Below the pieces are notes generated by a model. It ran no database searches and was not told where the DNA came from. It worked only from the letters and a program-made list of their open reading frames with translations. From assembly GCA_013361595.1 (NCBI GenBank), contig JABFXT010000807.1, positions 1-14,178 on the forward strand: a DNA stretch of 14,178 nucleotides, written 5' to 3'. The DNA is from Nocardia sp. GTDB taxonomy: Bacteria; Actinomycetota; Actinomycetes; Mycobacteriales; Mycobacteriaceae. A program made the position numbers and the translations under genes. How positions within the stretch are numbered: position 1 is the stretch's first letter; each line of letters begins with the position of its first letter. Positions 7,307 to 14,178 of the stretch are shown in pieces.

Positions 7307-10300
7307 GGTTCCCGCGGTGGCGGTCGGTATGACCGGATCGGCGGGGACGATCTCCCGCCGGCGGCCCGCGATATCGGGGATATCCAGCTCGCTCACCGGG
7401 ATACGCGAATCGGCGGCGACCGCGGTCAGGATCCGCGCCAACCGGCGGCCGAACGACCGCACCGTCGTCTCGTCGAAGAGATCGGTGGGATAGATCAGCG
7501 CGGCCCGCAGTTCACCGGGGGCGCCGTCGGCGTCACGACCCGGGTCGATATCGATGCGCAGATCGTATTTCGCGGCGAGCCCACCGCGATACGGTGCCCG
7601 CACGATCAGTCCCGGCAGTTCCAGGGCGGCCGGTTCCCGATCGCGCACCGACAGCACCACGCCGAACAGCGCGTCGTGCGCGGTGCCCCGCTTCGGCACC
7701 ACCAGTTCCGCGACATGTTCGAACGGGATATCGGCGTTCGCGAACGCGGCCAGATCTATTTCTCTTGTCCGGTCGACCAATTCGGCGAACGGCAGCTCCG
7801 ATTCGAGCCGGGTGCGCAGCGTGACCGTATCGGCGAACATACCGACGAGATCGTCGAGTACTCGTTCCTCGCGCCGGGCGACCGGGGTACCCACGGCGAT
7901 ATCGTCCGAGCCGGTCAACTGGTGCAGGAGCACACCGACCGCGGCGTGCACCACCATGAACAGTGTCGCGCCCCGGTCGCGCGCCAGCCGGTCCAGCGCC
8001 TCGTGCACCTCGGTGGGCACCGCGAAACCGGTACTGCCGCCGCGCATCGAAGGCCGGGCCGGGCGTGGCCGATCCAGCGGGAGTTCCGGTACCCCGGACA
8101 GCCCCCGGAGGCGATCCCGCCAGTACGCCGATTGCACTGCCGCGACCGAGTTGTCGTCGGTGACCGTTCCGACGAGCGCGCGCTGCCAGACTGCATAGTC
8201 GGTGTACTGGACCGACAGCGGTGACCAGCGTGGCGATTCGCCGCCGACCCGGGCCCGGTACGCGATCATCAGATCGCGCGTGAGCGGTATCGACGACGCT
8301 TCGTCGGCGGCGATGTTGTGCACCACCATCGCCAGCACGTGCTCGTCGGTCTCGGTGGTGAGCAGCAGGCCGCGGATCGGCGCCCGATCGGTGATATCGA
8401 AACCGGGCGTGAGCATCTCGGCGATCCGGCCCGGCACATCGTCGGTGGTCACCGATTCCAGCCCGCCGCGCACCGCGCGGGCGACCGGCAGTATCTCCTG
8501 ATACGGCAGGCCGTCCGGATCGGCCGGGTAACAGGTACGCAGCGGCTCGTGTCGTTCCAGTACGTCGGAGAGGGCGTAGCGCAACGCGGAGATGTCCAGC
8601 GCGCCGGTCAGACCGATGGTGAGCACGATATTGTCGACCGCCGACTCCGGATCGGCCCGGTTGCGCGACCACATCCGATGCTGGGCCGGCGACAGCGGAA
8701 TCCGTTCGGGCCGGTCCGCGCGCACCAGTACCGGGCGCTCCACCTCGGTGGGCACCCGGGGCACCACCCGGGTAGCCAGTGCGCCGACCGTCGGTGCGTC
8801 GAACAATGTGCGCACCGTGATCTCCGCCGACAGTGCCGCGTTGATCCGGGCCACTGCCCGGACAGCGGTCAGCGAGTTCCCGCCGAGGGCGAAGAAATCG
8901 TGATCGGCGCCGACCTGATCGGCCTCCAGCACATCGGCGAAGACGCCAGCCACCGTCGTCGCGACCGGCCCCGCCGGCGCGGTGTAGGGCACCTCGCCGG
9001 TCCCGGCCGGATCGGGCAGCGCGGACCGGTCGAGTTTCCCGTTGGGGGTGAACGGCAGCGCGTCGAGGACGACGACGGAATCGGGAAGCAGGTAGCCGGG
9101 CAGGAATTCCGCGATCTGCTCGCGCAGTCGCACCGGGTCGGCCGGCTCCGCTCGGTCCGCGACCGGAACCACATACCCGAGGAGCCGGTCGCCGGCACCC
9201 AGCAGCGCCGCCGCCCGGGCCACCCCGGGACAGCGCAGCAGGGCGGCTTCGATCTCACCGAGTTCGATCCGGTACCCGCGCAGCTGGACCTGCGTATCGC
9301 CGCGTCCGGCGTACTCCAGATTCGCGCGACCCCCGAAACCGGCCCAGCGGGCGATATCGCCGGACCGGAACATCCGCGACCCCGGCGGGCCGAACGGATC
9401 GGCCACGAACCGGGTCGCGGTCAAGCCGGGGCGGGCGTAATACCCGCGGGTCAGTTGGGCTCCCGCCACATAGATCTCACCCGGCACCCCCACCGGCGCG
9501 GGGTGCAGCCGCTCGTCCAGTACGAATATGTCCGAACCGGGTAGCGCCCGGCCGATCACGCCGGCCGGACTGTCCACGAGTTGTTCGTCGATCGCCAGGA
9601 ACGAGATGTGGACTGTGGTCTCGGTGATGCCGTACATGTTCACCGGCCACGGCGAATCGGCTTCGGCCCCACCGGGTCCGCCGTGCCGCTCGTACCAGGG
9701 CCGCAGCCGGCGCAGATCCAGTGCTTCCCCGCCGAACACGATATAGCGCAGCGCGAGTGGGTCCGCGCCGTCGAGCGCGGCGACGCGATCGGCCTCCGCG
9801 AATTCGTAGAACGCCGACGGAGTCAGATTGAGGACCGTCACCTGTTCACGGACGAGCAGTTCGCGCAACAGTTCGGGCGCCCGGGTGGCCGGCCGGTCGA
9901 CCACCACCACCGAACCGCCGCTGGCCAGCGCGCACCACAATTCCCATACCGAGAAATCGAAGGCGCAGGAGTGGAGCAGGGTCCATACATCGGCGTCGTC
10001 GAATTCGAACAGCAGCTGGGTGTTGGCGAACAGTTCCACCACATTCCGGTGTACCGCGCCCACGCCCTTGGGGAGACCGGTCGAACCGGAGGTGTAGAGG
10101 ACATAGGCCAGGTTGCCCGGGCGCAATCGGGCACGGCGCTCACCGTCGCGGACCGGTTCATCCGAGTGGTGCGCGGTGCCCTCGAGCAGGATCACCGGCA
10201 CGTCCCCGGCCGGTAGGGCAGCCTGTTCGGCGGCGGTGGTGAGAACGGCGACCGGGCGGGCATCGTCGAGAACGAATGCCAGCCGCCGCCGGGGGTCGGT

Positions 10301-13300
10301 GGTGTCGAGCGGCAGATAGCCCGCACCGGAGATCAGTACGCCGAGCAACGCGACCGGCAGATCCTCGGTCCGCGGCATCGCCACGGCCACCAGGGTTTCC
10401 GGACCCGCACCGGCCGCGATCAGGGCACGCGCCACCCGATACGAACGGCGCAGCAGATCGTCGAAGCTCAGGGTGGTCCCGCCGGCACGCACTGCCGGTG
10501 CGCGCGGCCGCAGCCGGGCCTGGGCCTCGATGAGATCGACCATGGTCACCGCCGGAACCCGGACACCGCCGCTGTTCCATTCCCGCAGCACCAGATCGCG
10601 TTCGCCGGGTGCGAGCAGATCGATATCACCGACCACGAGCCCCGGGGCGGCGACCACGGCGTGCAACAGTCGCAGCAACCGGTCCGCGTGGTCGCTCACG
10701 GTGGGCGCGTCGAACAGATCGCGGGCGTAGGTGAAGATCAGCCGCGTATCGATACCGGTATCGACCAGGTTCACTCGTAGGTCCAGCGTGTCCGGTAGCT
10801 TGGCGGGCCCCTCACCGGAGGCCAGCAGCACCCGGAACGGCGGCCGGCCGGCCGCCGTTCGCACGGTATCGATCAGCTGGCCGAGGCGTTCGGCGCCGCG
10901 ACCGGCGACGGCCACCGCGCCGCCGTCCCGGGCGGCCGCGATCAGTTCGCCGAAGCGCAGTGCCGGGTCCAGCGTGGTGTGCAGAACGGAGAGACCGGGC
11001 GCGGATTCGTCGGTGCTGAACGCACCGACCGCGATATCCCGGTGCCCGGAGAGCCGCGCCAGCAGAATCGCCAGTGCCGCCTGCACCGCCGTGAAGGCGG
11101 TCGTGTTCTGCCACGCCGCTATATCGTTGAGCGAATCGAGCATCTCCGGCGCCAGGTCACGCGACACCTGGCCGACGCGACCGGACGGGACCTCCGGACG
11201 CGGACGGTCCGCGGGCAGCTCACCGTGGTCGCCGGGTCCGCCACAACCCTGCCACCAGTCCTGGACCGGTGCCGATGCCGGCGACCAGGGCACCGCCAGC
11301 AGCTGCCCGACCAGCGCGTGCAGCAGTCCGGACAGGGCACGAGCGGCGGGTTCGGCCACGAGATCGCGCCGATACGACAACCGCAGCGCCAACCGGTCCC
11401 CCGATTCCACCAACAGGGTCACCGGGTAGTGGGTGAAGGTCCGCGAGATCAGATCCAGCACTTCGAGACCGTCGGCTCCCCCGTCCGTCACCCGCAGCAC
11501 CTCGGCGGCGACCGGCCGGGGTTCGTGGACCACCAGGGTGTCGAAGAGTCCGGACGCGCCGGGCGCGAGATCGGCCAGGCTCAGAAAGTGGTACTCGGCC
11601 AGGGCGTCCTGTTCGGATCGGATGCGGATCAGCAGTTCGCGTACGGTCCATTCGGTCGCGAACCGGACCCGGACCGGGATCGTATGGGCGAACAGTCCGG
11701 CCGTATCGTCCGCGCCGTCCAGTTCTAGCGGACGACCGGGCACCACCACCCCGAACACGACATCCGTACCGCCGGTCAGGCCCGCCAGCACCAGCGCCCA
11801 CAGGGCCTGCACCACACTTCCGGTGGGCACCCCGGCCTCGGCCGCATAGGCCGTCATGGCGGCGGCCTCGGTTTCGCCGAGGACGAGATCGACCTCCCCG
11901 ATACCGGTTCCCGGCTGGTCGGGCGGGGTCAGGACCGGCGCCAGTGCGGTCGGCCGGACGCCGCGCAACACCTCAGACCATCGGGTACGGGCGGTCGTGG
12001 TGTCGCGGCGCGCGAGCCACCGCAGATAGTCGCGGTACGCCGGGGCCGGTCGCAGCGCGGACAGATCACCGCGGTGGGTATAGGCAGTCAGCAGATCCCG
12101 CACGAGAATCGGGAAAGACCTGTTGTCGAAGAGCAGCCGGTGCGTGGCCAGTACAAGATGGGTCCGGCCGGAAACCGTGCGGTACAGCGTGATCCGCAGC
12201 AGCGGCGCGGTGTCGAGCGGAAACCGGACGAGCCGCTCGTTCTCCAGCAGCTCCGGGATCTCGTAGTCACCGACATCGTCGGCCACCCGCCACGGCACCT
12301 CGACATCGGTGAGCACCAGCTGCACCGGCGCCCCGTCCGACGCCGGCACGAAAGCGGTGCGCAGCACCGGATGCCGATCGAGCAGGCGCTGCGCGGCGAT
12401 ACGCAATCGCTCCGTATCGATCACGCCGCCGAGTTCGACGGCGAACAACATCACGTAGTCGTCGGGTCCGTCGACGGTGAACTGGGACCGGAAGTACAGA
12501 CCCTCCGCCGGCGGCGACATCGGCAGCACGTCGGCCAGGCCCGGCCGGTCCGCGCGCCACGCGTCGAGTTCGGCTTGCCCGACCCGGACCAACGGCAGAT
12601 CCGACGGAGTGAGACCGCCCGCCGCGGGATCGCCGATATGCCGGGCCAGCGCGTTCACGGCGGCCAGCCATTCGTCGGCGAGTTCCCGGACCGCCGACTC
12701 GTCGACGATATCGGCGGCGTAGGCGAACGACAAGGTGATCCCACCGTCGGGCCGGGTGGCGGCACCGGTATCGATCACCAGCTCGGCCGGCATATCCCGG
12801 TCGAATTCGGTTTCGAAACCGCCGAGATCGCCCGCGGGCAGCCAGGCCGTCCCATCGATTCCGGACATCGCACCGTCGAACGCCCGGTCCAGGTAACCGA
12901 AGCCGATCTGTGCCACGGTGCCGTCGAGTTCACCGGCGCCGTGCGGCGCGCGGCGCAACAGCCCGAAATCGATGCCCCGGCCGGTGGCGGCGAGTTGCTC
13001 CTTCACCGAACGCAACAGCGTGGCGGTCACCGGGCCCGCGGCCAGCGCGGCGCGGGGATCGAGGGCGGCGAGGTCCAGCACGACGGGGTAGGCGGTGGTG
13101 AACCAGCCGACGGTGCGGCCGAGATCCGCCCCGGGCAGTACCGATTCCGCGCGTCCGTCGCCGTGGACCCGGATCCGGGTGGTCGCGCAGTCGACGCCAC
13201 GGCGGGACCGCCAATTCCGCACCGCCAGCGCGAGGGCGGCCAGTAGCGGTTCGGCGGGCCCGGTCCGATACAGCGCGGGGACCTCGGTGCGCACCACCGC

Positions 13301-14178
13301 ACCGATATCCGCGGCGACCTCCACCGTGAATCTGCGTACCGAGGCCCGGGTATCGGTGGTGGGATCGATCGCCCGCGATCCGAGCGGCGGATCAGGGGCA
13401 GCCAGCACCGCACGCCCATGCGCGAGCTCGGTTCCGGCCGCCGCGGCGGCTTCGGACACCGCGTGTGCCCAGCGCCGGAACGAGGTGCCCACTGGGGGCA
13501 GCACGGGCCGCCGCCCCTGGATCACCTGGGACCAGGCCGCCACCAGATCCGCGACGACGATATGCCAGGACCGCCCGTCCAGCACGTAGTGGTGCACCGC
13601 GAGCAGCAGCGCGTCACTCGCTTCGGGGCGGCGCAGCCAGGTCGCGGCGAGCATCCGGCCCCCCAGCGGATCGAGTCGGGCCACCGTGGAATTCATTGCC
13701 GAATCGGTGATGTCGGCGAGTTCGGCCGCCCGGGCTCCCGCCGGCACCTCCACCTCGGAGATCCGCGCGGTCACCGCGACCGGACCGATATCGGGAACTT
13801 CCAGCCGGTACCGCCCGTCCTCGGCCACCAGCTGGGCCCGCAGCATCTCGTGCCGGCTCAGCACCGCACCCAGCGTCGCGGCCAGCCCGGCACGATCGAT
13901 CCCCTTCGGCAGGGCGAGCATCACCGTCTGCGCGAAACCGGAATGCACACCCCCGGCCAGGTACTCGGCCAGGATCGGGGTCGGCGGTATCGCACCGGTG
14001 CCGCCGCCGGGTAGCTCCGCCGGAACCGCCCCCGGGGCTTTCCCGAACACCGCTATCTCGGCCAGCGCGGCGACCGTCCGGTATTCGAATACATCCCGCG
14101 GTGTGAACCGGATGCCCATCGAACCCGCGCGCTCCACCAGCCGGACAGCCGATGCGTGGTCTCCGCCGAGCGCGGTGA
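6497..14178 (-). CDS. Nonribosomal peptide synthetase NRPS-1 (5'-partial), threonine-activating, with several degenerate domains
   Basis: Open frame from the right edge (first full codon 14176) to TGA at 6497-6499, about 2,559 residues seen; the true start lies outside the window. Domain order is T-E-C-partial C-A-T-C-truncated A, a cytosolic multimodular peptide synthetase. Only the A domain at 9008-10555 and the T domain at 8753-8959 have all key residues; the A domain code reads as threonine. The first T lacks its serine, both C active sites lack the catalytic second histidine, and the last A stops before A5. There is no thioesterase or terminal T, so a product would have to pass in trans, presumably to NRPS-2, which starts 225 bases downstream on the same strand. 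NRPS identity is certain. Whether the protein makes a peptide is doubtful from the motifs. Confidence 0.97.
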   Translation of the reverse strand, partial: TALGGDHASAVRLVERAGSMGIRFTPRDVFEYRTVAALAEIAVFGKAPGAVPAELPGGGTGAIPPTPILAEYLAGGVHSGFAQTVMLALPKGIDRAGLAATLGAVLSRHEMLRAQLVAEDGRYRLEVPDIGPVAVTARISEVEVPAGARAAELADITDSAMNSTVARLDPLGGRMLAATWLRRPEASDALLLAVHHYVLDGRSWHIVVADLVAAWSQVIQGRRPVLPPVGTSFRRWAHAVSEAAAAAGTELAHGRAVLAAPDPPLGSRAIDPTTDTRASVRRFTVEVAADIGAVVRTEVPALYRTGPAEPLLAALALAVRNWRSRRGVDCATTRIRVHGDGRAESVLPGADLGRTVGWFTTAYPVVLDLAALDPRAALAAGPVTATLLRSVKEQLAATGRGIDFGLLRRAPHGAGELDGTVAQIGFGYLDRAFDGAMSGIDGTAWLPAGDLGGFETEFDRDMPAELVIDTGAATRPDGGITLSFAYAADIVDESAVRELADEWLAAVNALARHIGDPAAGGLTPSDLPLVRVGQAELDAWRADRPGLADVLPMSPPAEGLYFRSQFTVDGPDDYVMLFAVELGGVIDTERLRIAAQRLLDRHPVLRTAFVPASDGAPVQLVLTDVEVPWRVADDVGDYEIPELLENERLVRFPLDTAPLLRITLYRTVSGRTHLVLATHRLLFDNRSFPILVRDLLTAYTHRGDLSALRPAPAYRDYLRWLARRDTTTARTRWSEVLRGVRPTALAPVLTPPDQPGTGIGEVDLVLGETEAAAMTAYAAEAGVPTGSVVQALWALVLAGLTGGTDVVFGVVVPGRPLELDGADDTAGLFAHTIPVRVRFATEWTVRELLIRIRSEQDALAEYHFLSLADLAPGASGLFDTLVVHEPRPVAAEVLRVTDGGADGLEVLDLISRTFTHYPVTLLVESGDRLALRLSYRRDLVAEPAARALSGLLHALVGQLLAVPWSPASAPVQDWWQGCGGPGDHGELPADRPRPEVPSGRVGQVSRDLAPEMLDSLNDIAAWQNTTAFTAVQAALAILLARLSGHRDIAVGAFSTDESAPGLSVLHTTLDPALRFGELIAAARDGGAVAVAGRGAERLGQLIDTVRTAAGRPPFRVLLASGEGPAKLPDTLDLRVNLVDTGIDTRLIFTYARDLFDAPTVSDHADRLLRLLHAVVAAPGLVVGDIDLLAPGERDLVLREWNSGGVRVPAVTMVDLIEAQARLRPRAPAVRAGGTTLSFDDLLRRSYRVARALIAAGAGPETLVAVAMPRTEDLPVALLGVLISGAGYLPLDTTDPRRRLAFVLDDARPVAVLTTAAEQAALPAGDVPVILLEGTAHHSDEPVRDGERRARLRPGNLAYVLYTSGSTGLPKGVGAVHRNVVELFANTQLLFEFDDADVWTLLHSCAFDFSVWELWCALASGGSVVVVDRPATRAPELLRELLVREQVTVLNLTPSAFYEFAEADRVAALDGADPLALRYIVFGGEALDLRRLRPWYERHGGPGGAEADSPWPVNMYGITETTVHISFLAIDEQLVDSPAGVIGRALPGSDIFVLDERLHPAPVGVPGEIYVAGAQLTRGYYARPGLTATRFVADPFGPPGSRMFRSGDIARWAGFGGRANLEYAGRGDTQVQLRGYRIELGEIEAALLRCPGVARAAALLGAGDRLLGYVVPVADRAEPADPVRLREQIAEFLPGYLLPDSVVVLDALPFTPNGKLDRSALPDPAGTGEVPYTAPAGPVATTVAGVFADVLEADQVGADHDFFALGGNSLTAVRAVARINAALSAEITVRTLFDAPTVGALATRVVPRVPTEVERPVLVRADRPERIPLSPAQHRMWSRNRADPESAVDNIVLTIGLTGALDISALRYALSDVLERHEPLRTCYPADPDGLPYQEILPVARAVRGGLESVTTDDVPGRIAEMLTPGFDITDRAPIRGLLLTTETDEHVLAMVVHNIAADEASSIPLTRDLMIAYRARVGGESPRWSPLSVQYTDYAVWQRALVGTVTDDNSVAAVQSAYWRDRLRGLSGVPELPLDRPRPARPSMRGGSTGFAVPTEVHEALDRLARDRGATLFMVVHAAVGVLLHQLTGSDDIAVGTPVARREERVLDDLVGMFADTVTLRTRLESELPFAELVDRTREIDLAAFANADIPFEHVAELVVPKRGTAHDALFGVVLSVRDREPAALELPGLIVRAPYRGGLAAKYDLRIDIDPGRDADGAPGELRAALIYPTDLFDETTVRSFGRRLARILTAVAADSRIPVSELDIPDIAGRRREIVPADPVIPTATAGTTLAQTLSASVEDDPDGPAVVWGESVVTYRDLDARSSRLARVLIARGFGPGTGVVSALDRGVDAVVAVWAVLKAGATLVPADALDIATGADLVVEAGLAVGRAPDDPAVKWLLLDDPVVAGEIAAESPRPVTYADRARPLRGSDLVVLDGTGILVSYDRLAAAVTRVHSAAELTYEARTFRAGRGDSPAGLLETVAAGAAGAAVVLAGEPGVTPAGEGVTHLWSDGASLAALDPYELEELFVLVLDEADPPGAAWADIGTVLDLPALLGG
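7358..8701 (-). other. Condensation (C) domain 2 of NRPS-1, degenerate active site HNIAADE
   Basis: Full-length C domain from IPLSPAQHRMW to VSELDIPD, with conserved landmarks such as LSVQYTDYAVWQ, LPLDRPRP and ADIPFEHVAE. The active site at 8300-8320 reads HNIAADE. The second, catalytic His is Asn, a one-base change from CAC to AAC, and Gly is Glu. The scaffold is well conserved, so loss of chemistry rather than of fold is implied. Confidence 0.87.
8753..8959 (-). other. Carrier (T/PCP) domain, intact
   Basis: Follows the threonine A domain. It has DHDFFALGGNSLTAVR with the modifiable serine at 8873-8875 (TCG) and the expected spacing and C-terminal helix (VRTLFDAPTVGALA). It should be phosphopantetheinylated and carry threonine. 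It is the only functional-looking carrier in the window. Confidence 0.93.
9008..10555 (-). other. Adenylation (A) domain, intact, predicted threonine specificity
   Basis: All core motifs are present: A3 YTSGSTGLPKGV, A5 YGITETT, A7 RSGDIARW, A8 RGYRIELGEIE and A10 PNGKLDR with its lysine. The ten specificity residues read D-F-W-N-V-G-M-V-H-K. This matches the established threonine code DFWNIGMVHK except Val for Ile at one position. It should form threonyl-AMP and load the T domain just downstream. It is the only complete A domain in the window. Confidence 0.93.
10613..11260 (-). other. Partial condensation domain: C-terminal lobe only
   Basis: Right after C domain 1 comes a second C-type sequence starting at the lobe junction (DWWQGCGG, then LPADRPRP, the usual entry to the C-terminal lobe). 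It continues with LLARLSGHRDIAVG and ends in VVGDIDLL before the A domain. The whole N-terminal lobe, including any HHxxxDG site, is absent. This looks like an in-frame deletion that joined two modules and removed an A, a T and half a C. Confidence 0.8.
11296..12529 (-). other. Condensation (C) domain 1 of NRPS-1, degenerate active site HRLLFDN
   Basis: Begins with the LPMSPPAEGLYF segment expected of a C domain after an E domain, and has both lobes. The active site at 12122-12142 reads HRLLFDN: the first His and the Asp remain, the catalytic second His is Arg, and Gly is Asn. HR at this place is also seen in the non-catalytic X domains of glycopeptide synthetases, which recruit P450 enzymes. 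Any similar role here is speculation. Confidence 0.85.
12638..13993 (-). other. Epimerization (E) domain of NRPS-1
   Basis: Condensation-superfamily domain of the epimerase type. It has an intact HHYVLDG motif (13574-13594) followed by RSW, and TVGWFT further on, the E-type signature. The usual EGHGRE segment reads HGDGRA (about 13145-13168), so the glutamate shown to be essential in the tyrocidine synthetase TycA appears to be His. It sits directly after the serine-less carrier. Domain type is secure; loss of activity is inferred from the motif alignment. Confidence 0.85.
14041..14178 (-). other. Carrier (T/PCP) domain, partial, phosphopantetheine serine replaced by His
   Basis: The C-terminal half of a carrier domain at the window edge. 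The site normally read as LGGDS reads LGGDH (14156-14170), followed by ASAVRLVERA and the FTPRDVFE segment typical of carriers that precede E domains. The residue after Asp should be the serine that takes the phosphopantetheine arm; here CAC encodes His. The domain is otherwise well kept, so the frame is right. Without the serine it should not be able to hold an aminoacyl group. Confidence 0.85.

Noticed and set aside
6401..8224. A 607-codon open frame on the plus strand
   Set aside because: It lies wholly antisense to NRPS-1 C domain 2 and the truncated A; its Arg/Gly/His/Gln-rich translation shows no family. Long shadow frames are expected at this GC content.
8318..9544. A 408-codon plus-strand open frame, with others at 12074-13246 and 519-1526
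   Set aside because: Antisense to well-supported NRPS domains; low-complexity composition and no recognisable motif.

Overview
The window is about 14.2 kb of very GC-rich DNA, taken up almost entirely by two huge genes read leftwards (minus strand). Both are nonribosomal peptide synthetases (NRPSs), and both run off the window: the upstream gene (NRPS-1) enters from the right edge without its start, and the downstream gene (NRPS-2) leaves by the left edge without its end. The GC bias, codon use and alanine/arginine-rich NRPS style suggest an actinobacterium, with Nocardia or a close relative most likely. That placement is inference. There is no RNA gene, insertion sequence, CRISPR array or transporter, and I see no third gene. 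The only real non-coding stretch is about 225 bases between the two synthetases.

Layout in order of translation. NRPS-1 (14178 to 6497): T(partial)-E-C-partial C-A(Thr)-T-C-truncated A, stop. Gap 6272-6496. NRPS-2 (6271 to 1): A-long Pro/Ala-rich linker-C-A-linker-E(partial).

The striking point is that nearly every catalytic motif is damaged while the reading frame and fold signatures stay intact over about 4,650 codons. All three recognisable condensation active sites have lost the second histidine of HHxxxDG (HRLLFDN, HNIAADE, HRILADE). The first carrier domain has His where the phosphopantetheine serine should be. The first E domain keeps HHxxxDG but lacks the glutamate of the EGHGRE motif. 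The E domain of NRPS-2 has NGLAVDD. Three of four adenylation domains lack the A3 phosphate-binding loop, and one of these is also cut off before A5. A second condensation domain in NRPS-1 has only its C-terminal lobe, like the scar of a deleted module. NRPS-2 shows no carrier domain in 2,090 residues.

The exception is one A-T pair in the middle of NRPS-1. All its core motifs are intact, and its specificity code reads DFWNVGMVHK, one step from the classic threonine code. The visible assembly line therefore looks able to activate and hold threonine, but not to condense or epimerise in the usual way. It may be a decaying pathway, or a largely catalytically silent scaffold built around one threonyl-carrier module that relies on enzymes acting in trans. 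The sequence alone cannot decide between these.
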